This document shows positions 24,743-32,185 of a stretch of 44,830 nt of DNA, one piece after another (the stretch's first letter is position 1; each line of letters begins with the position of its first letter). Origin of the DNA: Pseudomonadota bacterium (lineage in GTDB: Bacteria > Pseudomonadota > Gammaproteobacteria > UBA5335). The notes below the pieces were generated by a model, which worked only from the letters and a program-made list of their open reading frames with translations, was not told the origin of the DNA and made no database searches. The position numbers and the translations under genes were made by a program. Location of the stretch: assembly GCA_002862435.1 (NCBI GenBank), contig PKDC01000034.1, positions 1 through 44,830 of the forward strand, read 5' to 3'.

Positions 24743-25365
24743 CGCCCGCCGAGAGCCCGCCCATTGCCTTGGCTTGGACCGGCGCCTCGGGGGCGGCCTA
24801 TGGCGTGCGCCTGGCGGAATGCCTGATCGCGGCCGGCGAGCGGGTCGCTCTCATGGTGTCCAAACCCGCGCAACTGGTGATTCACGGCGAAACCGATCTG
24901 GCCTTGCCCGCGCGTGCCGCGGATATGCAGCGCGTGCTCGCTGCGCGCTGGCAGGCGGCGCCCGACCAGTTGCGGGTGTTCGGGCAGGACGAATGGACTG
25001 CGCCGGTGGCCAGCGGCTCGGCGCGGATCCGGGCGATGGTGGTCTGTCCCTGCAGCATGGCGACGTTGGCAGCGCTGGCCAGCGGGGCGAGCCGCAGCCT
25101 GATCGAGCGCGCCGCGGATGTGACGATCAAGGAACAGCGCCGGTTGATCCTGGTGCCGCGGGAGACGCCCTTCTCGGCCATCCACCTGGAAAACATGCTG
25201 AAGCTGGCGCGCTTGGGGGTGGTGATCGTGCCGGCCAACCCGGGTTTCTACCACCGCCCGGCCTGCGTGGCCGATCTGGTGGATTTCGTGGTGGCGCGCA
25301 TCCTGGACCTGCTCGATGTGCCCCATACCCTGCTGCCGCGCTGGGGCGAGCCGCCGGCGGAGTAA
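24739..25365 (+). CDS. ubiX: Flavin prenyltransferase UbiX
   Basis: 208 aa from the ATG at 24739, overlapping the mpl stop by 4 bases. UbiX makes prenylated FMN, the cofactor of UbiD decarboxylase in ubiquinone synthesis. The flavin-site motif TGASGAAYGVRLAE is at about residues 11-24. The block CPCSMATLAALASGASRSLIERAADVTIKEQRRLILVPRETPFSAIHLENM is the family core, and NPGFYHRP completes the prenyl site. The mpl-ubiX pairing is common in gammaproteobacteria. No ubiD gene is in the window. Confidence 0.96.
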   Translation: MTPAESPPIALAWTGASGAAYGVRLAECLIAAGERVALMVSKPAQLVIHGETDLALPARAADMQRVLAARWQAAPDQLRVFGQDEWTAPVASGSARIRAMVVCPCSMATLAALASGASRSLIERAADVTIKEQRRLILVPRETPFSAIHLENMLKLARLGVVIVPANPGFYHRPACVADLVDFVVARILDLLDVPHTLLPRWGEPPAE

Positions 25366-25549
25366 GCCCGCTGTCGGTTTTGCAGTTGCGCCTAAAAATG
25401 GCGCTGGCGACGCTGAACCCCTCCGATGCGCTGTCCTCGGAAAGCCCCTGCCCGGTTCAGGGTGTTACGCTTCATTCCTGAAACCGCGGATCGCTCGGTG
25501 GATTGCGCATCGATGCCGCGCCATTCGAAATCCCGCGGCGTCCTTGTCG

Positions 25550-25903
25550 TCAGTGCGCGCCGCCGTCATCATCGTCCGCGGCGGCGGCCATGCGGGCCTC
25601 GAGTCGCCGCAGAAAGACTTCCATTTCCCGCGCCGTCTGGATCTGGCCGCCGTCCCGGGCTCGGGCAATGCCGTCGCGATAGGCGGCCAGGGCGCCGGGC
25701 GCATCCCCCAGCGCGTCCAGGGCCTTGCCCAGGAGTTTGTAGGCGACGACCTGCCCGGGACTGTGGCGCAGGCAGGCGCTGGCATGGTCGCGCACGGCCG
25801 TCCACTCGCCTTCGCGCAGGCAGATCTGGGCCAGCGACAGCCGCAGCATCGCATCGTCCTGGCCGGCAACCAGACGTTGTTCCAATGTTTCGCGCAAGCC
25901 CAT
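25550..25903 (-). CDS. Small tetratricopeptide-repeat protein
   Basis: 117 aa from the ATG at 25903, with GGCGGGGG upstream; a GTG two codons earlier is less likely. About two TPR-like helix pairs are visible: LRLSLAQICLREGEWTAVRDHA and AYKLLGKALDALGDAPGALAAYRDGI, with the spacing and A/G/Y residues of the TPR consensus. The rest is helical and ends in an acidic DDDD tail. It probably acts as a protein-interaction adaptor. It faces ubiX convergently and no partner is evident. Confidence 0.75.
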   Translation of the reverse strand: MGLRETLEQRLVAGQDDAMLRLSLAQICLREGEWTAVRDHASACLRHSPGQVVAYKLLGKALDALGDAPGALAAYRDGIARARDGGQIQTAREMEVFLRRLEARMAAAADDDDGGAH

Positions 25904-26065
25904 GATCACCCCCGCCTAACATTCATCTGATTCAGAACCATCCACCGCAACCCGCCATCATCCCGGCCGGAGGTGCGCATCAAAACGCCTTTCCGCCACG
26001 GTTTTGCATAGACTTGACCGGTGCGCGGCCAACAGGCATGAGGCATGACGCCAAGGAGTTCAGTG

Positions 26066-26158
26066 ATGCCTCTCGTCCGGACTGTCCCACGGGGCACTCG
26101 ATCTTGTCCAAGCCCGCTTCACACCCAAGGAACCGGCGCGAGCTCTCAGCGGATGTAG
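26066..26158 (+). CDS. Possible 30-aa small ORF
   Basis: An ATG at 26066 is preceded by a perfect AAGGAG (26053-26058) at 7-base spacing and reads for 30 codons to TAG, overlapping the 3' end of the glucan phosphorylase gene by 13 bases on the other strand. The peptide has no recognised similarity and no membrane segment. The ribosome site is the only positive evidence. Confidence 0.2.
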   Translation: MPLVRTVPRGTRSCPSPLHTQGTGASSQRM

Positions 26159-27843
26159 GCCTCGGTGGCGTAGCGGCGCATCATGCGGTGGCTGTTGAAG
26201 TAGGCGGCGTTCTTGCTGATCGCGCCCTTCATCACCCGGATCCAGCCGCCGCTTTCGGTGCTGTCGTGGTAAAGCGGCAACACCACCTGTTCGAGCTTGT
26301 CGTAGAGCGCCTGCGCGTCACCCTCGTTTGTTTCTGTGTGATCGCCGATAGCCCAGCCAGTCACTCCTTCGATGCAGCCCTCAATCCACCACCCGTCCAA
26401 GACCGACAGGCTGGGCACGCCGTTGAACGCCGCCTTCATGCCGCTGGTGCCAGAGGCTTCGAGCGGGCGTAGCGGCGTGTTGATCCAGACATCGGCGCCG
26501 GTCACCAAAGCGAGCGCGGTATCAAGATCGTAATCCGGGAGATAGACGATCGGTACACTGTCGACGAGGACGCGGGCATGACTGTGTAGCTGCTCGATCA
26601 GCCGCTTGCCCCCTTCGTCTTGGGGGTGGGCTTTGCCGGCCAGCACGATCTGGAACGGGTGCTGCCGGGCGATGACTCGGAGGCGCTCCAAGTCGGCAAA
26701 CAACAGATCGGGCCGCTTGTAGGCGGTCATGCGCCGGGCGAAGCCGAGGATCGGGACCTGCGCATCCAGAATCACCCCCATCCGCTGGTGCACCCGCTCG
26801 ATGAGCCCCTGCTTGGCCTGCTGACGCGCTTCGCGGACGGCATCGTCGGGAATGCAGCAATCGGCGCGCACCAGTAGCTCCGGCTGGTGACACCAGCCGG
26901 GCAGATAATGGTCATACAGCGTGCGGAAGGGCTTGGCGGTCCAGGTGAAGGGGTGCACACCATTGGTAATGGCGTGCACCCGGTAGCCAGGGAACATCTG
27001 TCGGGAGACTTCGGCGTGGCGCTTGGCGACTCCGTTGACATATTCGCTCAGGTTGAGGGCCAGGCGGGTCATGTTGAGTTCCCGCTCCCCCGCCAGCCGT
27101 TTGATGACATCGATCTCAATCGGTTCACCCAGCACCCGTGCCACCAGGTCGTAGGAGAAGCGGTCGTGACCGGCTTCCACTGGCGTGTGGGTCGTGAAAT
27201 TGCACTGTTCGCGCACGCGCGGGAGATCGTAGGGCGATTCACCCGGCCGCAGATCCTCGGCCGGGTATCTGTTGCGGTGCAGCAACTCCACCCCCAGTAG
27301 GGCCGAATGCCCCTCATTCAGATGGTATTGCCGGATCCGAAAGCCCAGCGCCTGCAGCAGGCGCACGCCACCGATGCCAAGCACGATTTCCTGCTTGAGG
27401 CGATAGACCTCGTCGCCGCCATAGAGAAAATGGGTGATCGCGCGATCCTCGGGTCGGTTCTCGTCCAGATCGGCATCGAGCAGCAAGACCGGCTGGCGTC
27501 CCCCCATATGACCTTCGAGTACATAGAGCCAGGCACCGATCCAGACGAGGCGATCTTCAATCGTGACGGCGATCTTGGCATCCACGGGCCGGGCGAAGGC
27601 GGCCGGATCCCAGGGCGCGGGGTGCGCCGTCTGTCGGCCCTGGGGGTCGATTTCCTGACGGAAATACCCGGCCCGACTCACCAGGCTCACCGCCACCAGA
27701 GGCAGCGCCAGATCGGCGGCTGCGCGCACGGTATCGCCGGCGAGCACGCCCAAGCCTCCGGCGTAGGTGGGGATTTCGTTGCGCAGCGCGATTTCCATGG
27801 AAAAATAGGCGACGCGCGGCTCATGGATGAATTCGTCGAGCAT
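26146..27843 (-). CDS. glgP: Alpha-glucan (glycogen) phosphorylase, short type
   Basis: 565 aa from the ATG at 27843, chosen because GAGGAG is 7 bases upstream; an ATG two codons earlier (27849) is closer than usual to it but is coupled to the regulator's stop. Releases glucose-1-phosphate from alpha-1,4-glucans with PLP. This is the compact (archaeal/Thermotoga-like) form, about 280 residues shorter than E. coli GlgP. It opens VAYFSMEIALRNEIPTYAGGLGVLAGD, contains HLNEGHSAL and ITNGVHPFTW, and has the PLP-lysine motif EASGTSGMKAAFNG with the lysine at about residue 470. It is the last gene of an operon with a MerR-type regulator and a membrane protein. Confidence 0.93.
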   Translation of the reverse strand: MLDEFIHEPRVAYFSMEIALRNEIPTYAGGLGVLAGDTVRAAADLALPLVAVSLVSRAGYFRQEIDPQGRQTAHPAPWDPAAFARPVDAKIAVTIEDRLVWIGAWLYVLEGHMGGRQPVLLLDADLDENRPEDRAITHFLYGGDEVYRLKQEIVLGIGGVRLLQALGFRIRQYHLNEGHSALLGVELLHRNRYPAEDLRPGESPYDLPRVREQCNFTTHTPVEAGHDRFSYDLVARVLGEPIEIDVIKRLAGERELNMTRLALNLSEYVNGVAKRHAEVSRQMFPGYRVHAITNGVHPFTWTAKPFRTLYDHYLPGWCHQPELLVRADCCIPDDAVREARQQAKQGLIERVHQRMGVILDAQVPILGFARRMTAYKRPDLLFADLERLRVIARQHPFQIVLAGKAHPQDEGGKRLIEQLHSHARVLVDSVPIVYLPDYDLDTALALVTGADVWINTPLRPLEASGTSGMKAAFNGVPSLSVLDGWWIEGCIEGVTGWAIGDHTETNEGDAQALYDKLEQVVLPLYHDSTESGGWIRVMKGAISKNAAYFNSHRMMRRYATEAYIR

Positions 27844-27845
27844 GG

Positions 27846-28481
27846 TCATTCTCCTCTCGTGGCGTGGTTTCCACGCTTGATCATTGCGGCCACGAGCGCG
27901 CCATCCCCGCTGATTCCCATGGATGCGGTGGGCATCCTGCTAGGAGCCCGGCCGGACATGGGATCTCCCGCGGTGGCGCAATCTTCATCGGCAGGACACA
28001 TTCCTGCTCCCTCCCGCGGGGCGGCATGGGGCTCATAAGGCCGATGCACCCCAGGCATCGGCTGGGTAACCCCCTCCCCAAACACAGCCTCGATCCAGGT
28101 CAGCACCCTCGGCAGGGTGCAGGGCGCTGCCGCACTGAGATCCAGTGTCTCGCTCAACAACTGGTCGATATGGCCCATCTGGATTTGCAGGCGGGCAAGG
28201 GCTTGTATGGCGTCGTGATGCTTGGCCTCGAGCAGCTCCCGCAACCAGCCCCAGGAGGCCTGGCCAGTTTCCAGCCGCTGCAGCATGGCCGCGATTTCGT
28301 GGAGAGAATACCCCAGTGACTGGGCGCGGCGGATGAAATGCAGACGACGCATGTCCGCGCCGGAAAACTCCCGATAATGGTTTTCGGGATTGTGCCGGGG
28401 CTTGAGCAGGCCGATGCGGGCATAGTAGCGCACCACGTGGGCTGGAACCTTGGCCTGTCTGGCCAATTCGTTGACTTTCAT
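27846..28481 (-). CDS. MerR-family transcriptional regulator with C-terminal extension
   Basis: 211 aa from the ATG at 28481, with AAGGAG 7 bases upstream. The DNA-binding winged helix spans about residues 1-70 (VNELARQAKVPAHVVRYYARIGLLKP, then a YREF wing). The dimerisation helix follows to about residue 115. At the position where metal regulators carry a cysteine it has tryptophan-rich SWGWLREL instead, so a classical Zn/Hg site is absent; three cysteines occur later (121, 162, 168). MerR regulators usually end near residue 135; the additional ~75 residues here are of unusual composition and run to the ATGA overlap with glgP. The coupling suggests it controls its own operon. No 19-bp-spacer promoter was found upstream. 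Confidence 0.85.
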   Translation of the reverse strand: MKVNELARQAKVPAHVVRYYARIGLLKPRHNPENHYREFSGADMRRLHFIRRAQSLGYSLHEIAAMLQRLETGQASWGWLRELLEAKHHDAIQALARLQIQMGHIDQLLSETLDLSAAAPCTLPRVLTWIEAVFGEGVTQPMPGVHRPYEPHAAPREGAGMCPADEDCATAGDPMSGRAPSRMPTASMGISGDGALVAAMIKRGNHATRGE

Positions 28482-28540
28482 GACCTTTCTCCTTGCATGG
28501 ACAACACCGGGATACCCCGGGAGGCGGCAAGGGAGAACGG

Positions 28541-28987
28541 TCATAGGCGCAGTCGGGCCGTGGCGAGATAGATGGGGCGTTTGGCGAGAATCGGGGGCGG
28601 CCCGCGTGGCAGCGGGCCGAAGGCATCTCCCAGCGGCAAGGGCAGAAGAGGTGGACCTGACCCGACGAAAATTGCAGATTCCGGCTCCCCCTGAGGAATG
28701 GATCCCTTCATCCCTCCCTTGTTCAACAAGGAATGAGCGGATACAAGGCAGGGAGAGAACCTAGCCCCGAGCGGTCCATCCGCAGTATGGACCGGCGTAT
28801 CGCCCCCTGCCTGGGGAAAAACGCCGGGATCCTGTGACAAAGCGTGATGACAAGGCGGAGCGGTAGTCGTGGCCGATGGGCAGCACAACTGCAGCCCGGC
28901 AATGATCCATGCGCAAAGCCAGAGCCCCGTGATCCACGGCGCCAGGGTGGTCAACCAGCGTTTGGGTTCATTGATTGCTGTTTGCAT
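28541..28987 (-). CDS. Cys/His-containing single-span membrane protein, function unknown
   Basis: 148 aa from the ATG at 28987, with GAGGAG just upstream (2-base spacing, so unusual). One hydrophobic segment, WITGLWLCAWIIAGLQLCC, lies near residues 18-36. It is followed by a Cys/His pattern CCPSATTTAPPCHHAL of the sort seen in small proteins of metal-resistance loci. The C-terminus PPILAKRPIYLATARLRL is recognisable to me as an ending shared by several uncharacterised proteins near metal regulators, from memory and unverified. It is followed after 59 bases by the MerR gene. I cannot name a family. Confidence 0.65.
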   Translation of the reverse strand: MQTAINEPKRWLTTLAPWITGLWLCAWIIAGLQLCCPSATTTAPPCHHALSQDPGVFPQAGGDTPVHTADGPLGARFSPCLVSAHSLLNKGGMKGSIPQGEPESAIFVGSGPPLLPLPLGDAFGPLPRGPPPILAKRPIYLATARLRL

Positions 28988-29162
28988 CACTCCTCAGGGC
29001 TCCCCATAGGGGTTGGCGCATCCATCCTGCAACGGTCCGCTCCGGAAAAACGGGCGTCAGCTCTCGATCATGCAAGGGCCATGGTAGCCATTTTCATCAC
29101 GGCAATACATCAAGCACTCATCGGACTGCCTAATGCCTTACTGGGCAGGGTTCCAATGCTAA

Positions 29163-29195
29163 ACCCGCGCCAGGTAGCGCTGGCGCGGGTTTTTT
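29163..29195 (+). terminator. Strong intrinsic terminator on the plus strand
   Basis: An 11-bp perfect stem (ACCCGCGCCAG at 29163-29173, CTGGCGCGGGT at 29180-29190) with a 6-base loop is followed by a run of T from 29190 to 29195. On the plus strand this is a textbook terminator, yet no plus-strand gene precedes it for several kb. On the minus strand the tail is only TTTAGC, so it would act weakly for the Met-rich gene that ends at 29226. Confidence 0.85.
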
Positions 29196-29225
29196 CTCTA
29201 TGGGCTATAGACTTCGGCTATCCAA

Positions 29226-29588
29226 TCAGCCCGCACCTCCCCGCATGCGGCTATGGTCGTGGAACCTCTTCATTTCTTTTTTCTCGGCTTCCATCTGCTG
29301 CATCATTTTCTCCATCATCTGCTGCATTTCTGGCATGTGGTCCTTGCAACCGCCCATCCTGTCGTGCATGGTCTTCATGCCGGCATGCATCTGATCCATG
29401 TGCTTCTGCATCAACTCCATGCGCTGATTCGGGTCCTTGGTGTCCTGGATTTGCTGCATGGTCTTTTCCATGTCCTGCATGGGATCGGCGCCCATCTTGG
29501 CCTGCTCCGCGTGGACCGGGCCGATGGCGGCCATGACCCCGACGATCAGACCGCAGGCGGCGAATTGGGCAAAATGTTTCCGTTTCAT
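29226..29588 (-). CDS. Methionine-rich periplasmic protein (probable metal binder)
   Basis: 120 aa, ATG at 29588 with AAGGAG upstream. The N-terminus up to about residue 27 is a signal peptide (cleavage likely after VHA). The mature chain is helical and highly enriched in methionine (about 20 of 93 residues), with His and one Cys: MQKHMDQMHAGMKTMHDRMG and MPEMQQMMEKMMQQME are typical. Met/His spacing of this sort suits Cu(I)/Ag(I) binding in the periplasm. It lies just after the efflux operon, separated by a terminator, and probably has its own promoter in the 60 bases upstream. A role as copper or silver chaperone is inference. Confidence 0.8.
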   Translation of the reverse strand: MKRKHFAQFAACGLIVGVMAAIGPVHAEQAKMGADPMQDMEKTMQQIQDTKDPNQRMELMQKHMDQMHAGMKTMHDRMGGCKDHMPEMQQMMEKMMQQMEAEKKEMKRFHDHSRMRGGAG

Positions 29589-29649
29589 AACGAGATCTCC
29601 TTGAGAACATTTGTCGATGGGTAGATGAAATCCACTTGCGTGGGGTCTC

Positions 29650-29674
29650 GAAAAAGCCCGCTGCCGGCTTTTTC
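29650..29674 (-). terminator. Intrinsic terminator of the efflux operon
   Basis: A perfect 9-bp stem GAAAAAGCC / GGCTTTTTC (29650-29658 and 29666-29674) with a 7-base loop lies 55 bases after the ATPase stop codon. The A-rich and T-rich arms make it function on either strand. Confidence 0.8.
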
Positions 29675-29728
29675 CTTCGGCCCTGACCGGATGAAATCCC
29701 CCAGGGCTGGCGCACTGTGGGCATCCTG

Positions 29729-32185
29729 TCAGCCCTCCGAAGTATTATGCAGCACGCCGGATGTGATCAATCGGCGGCGGACGATCTTGGCCAACTCCAG
29801 AACCGTTACCGGCAGCAGGCCTAGCAAGAGGGTCAGACCGCAATCGGCCAGGCTGAGCGCGCCGATCTGGAAAATGTCCTGAGTGGCCGGGATATGGTGG
29901 AGGCCGATCTGGATCAGTACCGACAGGCTGACCACGCCCAGCAGACGCAGATTGGTGAACACGCCGACCTCGAAGAACAGCCGGGTTGGGCTGCGCGCGG
30001 CGAAGGCTCGGAACAACTCGCCGAACACCAGGGTGGAAAAGGCCAGATTGCGCGCCTCGACAAGATCGCGCATCTGCAGCGCCCAGACGAACACACCCAG
30101 GGTCACCGCCGCTTGCAGGATGCCCGTGGCCATGATGGTCATCCACTGAGAGCGCCCCAGCAGGGGTTCGTCGGGCCGGCGCGGCGGCCGTTGCAGGGCG
30201 TCCCGGTCGACGGGGTCCATGACCAGGGTCAGCGCCGGCAGGCCGTCGGTGACCAGGTTGATCCACAGCAGATGCAAGGGCAACAAGGGCAGGGGCAGGC
30301 CCACCAGGGCCGCGACGAACATCACCATCAGTTCACCGGCATTGCCGGCCAACAGGTAAACCAGCGCCTTGCGAATGTTGTCGTAAATGCCGCGACCTTC
30401 CTCCACGGCGGCGACGATGCTGGCGAAATTGTCATCGGTGAGCACCATGTCGGCCGCCTCGCGGGTCACCTCGGTGCCGCCTCGGCCCATGGCGATGCCG
30501 ATGTGGGCCTCGCGCAGGGCGGGCGCATCATTGACGCCGTCGCCGGTCATGGCAACGATAGCGCCGCCCGCCTTCCAGGCGCGCACGATCTTGAGCTTGT
30601 CTTCCGGCGTGGCCCGGGCGTGGACGTACGCCTCGGCGGCCTCGCCGGGGCGCACGATGCCAAGTTCCTGGGCAATGGCCCGGGCGGTGACCGCATGATC
30701 GCCGGTGATCATTACCGTGCGGATGCCGGCGCGCTGGGCGGCGGCCACGGCTGCAATGGCTTCGGTGCGGGGCGGGTCAGCGATGCCGATCAGACCCAAC
30801 AGCGCCAGATCCTGCTCCTCCGGCCCCGGTCCGACGGCCACTGCCAGCACGCGCAAGCCCCGGCCGGCCATGTCTTCGTGGGCCTCGTGGATGCCGTCTG
30901 GAATGGTGCGGCACAGCGGCAGCAGGCCATCGAAGGCCCCCTTGACATACAGCACCCCGTCCGCACGCCGGATAGACATGCGCTTGCGCTCGGCGTCGAA
31001 GGGGTTGACCGTCATCCGGGGCCGCGCTTGCTCGATCATGGCCCGGTGAATGCCGCGCTGCGCCGCCGCGGCGAGAATGGCGATCTCGGTGGGATCGCCG
31101 ATGCCGCCGCGCCCATCGGCGGCCAGTTCCGCCTCGCAGTTGGCTGCCGCCGCATCCAGCAGTTGCCGGTGATCCGGCCCCCACAGTTCGCGCACAGTCA
31201 TCACACCGGTGGTCAGGGTGCCGGTCTTGTCGGTGCAGATCACCGTGGCGCAGCCCAGGGTCTCGATGGCGGGCAGGCGGCGCACCAGGACGTGCCGGCC
31301 CGCCATGCGCTGCACACCCAGGGCCAGCGCGATGGTTACCACAGCCGGCAGCCCCTCGGGGACCGCGGCCACCGCCAGCGATATCGCCGCCATGAACACC
31401 TCGAAGATCGGCTGACCGCGCCACCAGCCCAGCAGGGCGACCACGGTGACAATGGCCAGACAGAGATAGAGCAGGGTCCGGCTCACCTGCGCCAGGCGTT
31501 TTTGCAGCGGAGTGGCCTGCTCCTGCGCCGTGGTCAGCAGATGCGCGATCTTGCCCAACTCCGTGTTCATGCCGGTGGCGAACACCTCGGCCAGGGCACT
31601 GCCATTGACCACCGCCGTGCCCGTGAACACGGTGTCCCGCCGTTCCGCCAATGGCGCGTCAGCCGCTACCGGCCGGGTGGACTTTTCCGCCGGCAGGCTC
31701 TCGCCGGTGAGCGCCGCCTCGTTGACGGTCAGGGCATGGGCCTCGATGAGCCGGGCATCAGCGGCAACGACGTCGCCCGCCTCCAGGAGCAGGAGATCGC
31801 CAGGGACCACCTCCGATGCCGGAATCTCCTGGACACGGCCGTCGCGCCGCACCCGGGCATGCGGGGCGGTCATGGCGCGCAGTGCCAGCAGGGCATTCTC
31901 GGCGCGGTATTCCAGGAAGAAGCCAATCAGGCCGTTGATGACGACGATGGCGCCGATGGCGAGCGCGTCCACCCATTCGCCGAGGGCGCCAGAAATGATG
32001 CAGGCACCAAGCAGCAGCCCGATGACGGGGCTGTTGAACTGGCCGGCGAGCAGCCGCCAAGGCGAAGGAGGTTGCTCGCGGGCAATCTGGTTGAGGCCAA
32101 CCGCCGTCAGGCGCAGATCCGCTTCGGCCTGGCTCAGCCCATCTGCCGTGGAAGCAATGGACGGGGGCAGAAGAGAATTCATCAT
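29729..32185 (-). CDS. P2-type (Ca2+/Mn2+-like) cation-transporting P-type ATPase
   Basis: 818 aa from the ATG at 32185, with GGAG 8 bases upstream; the ATG overlaps the stop of the RND pump gene. The actuator motif TGES is at 160-163, the phosphorylated Asp is D319 in DKTGTLT, and the hinge is [10 protein letters not shown]. Transmembrane helix 4 has VPEGLP (276-280) and helix 6 has [12 protein letters not shown], the signature of the P2A/SERCA-like Ca2+/Mn2+ group. The CPC/CPH motif and N-terminal metal domains of P1B heavy-metal pumps are absent. An N-terminal cation-ATPase domain ([18 protein letters not shown]) is present. Location in a copper/silver operon contrasts with its predicted substrate class. 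Confidence 0.93.
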   Translation of the reverse strand: MMNSLLPPSIASTADGLSQAEADLRLTAVGLNQIAREQPPSPWRLLAGQFNSPVIGLLLGACIISGALGEWVDALAIGAIVVINGLIGFFLEYRAENALLALRAMTAPHARVRRDGRVQEIPASEVVPGDLLLLEAGDVVAADARLIEAHALTVNEAALTGESLPAEKSTRPVAADAPLAERRDTVFTGTAVVNGSALAEVFATGMNTELGKIAHLLTTAQEQATPLQKRLAQVSRTLLYLCLAIVTVVALLGWWRGQPIFEVFMAAISLAVAAVPEGLPAVVTIALALGVQRMAGRHVLVRRLPAIETLGCATVICTDKTGTLTTGVMTVRELWGPDHRQLLDAAAANCEAELAADGRGGIGDPTEIAILAAAAQRGIHRAMIEQARPRMTVNPFDAERKRMSIRRADGVLYVKGAFDGLLPLCRTIPDGIHEAHEDMAGRGLRVLAVAVGPGPEEQDLALLGLIGIADPPRTEAIAAVAAAQRAGIRTVMITGDHAVTARAIAQELGIVRPGEAAEAYVHARATPEDKLKIVRAWKAGGAIVAMTGDGVNDAPALREAHIGIAMGRGGTEVTREAADMVLTDDNFASIVAAVEEGRGIYDNIRKALVYLLAGNAGELMVMFVAALVGLPLPLLPLHLLWINLVTDGLPALTLVMDPVDRDALQRPPRRPDEPLLGRSQWMTIMATGILQAAVTLGVFVWALQMRDLVEARNLAFSTLVFGELFRAFAARSPTRLFFEVGVFTNLRLLGVVSLSVLIQIGLHHIPATQDIFQIGALSLADCGLTLLLGLLPVTVLELAKIVRRRLITSGVLHNTSEG

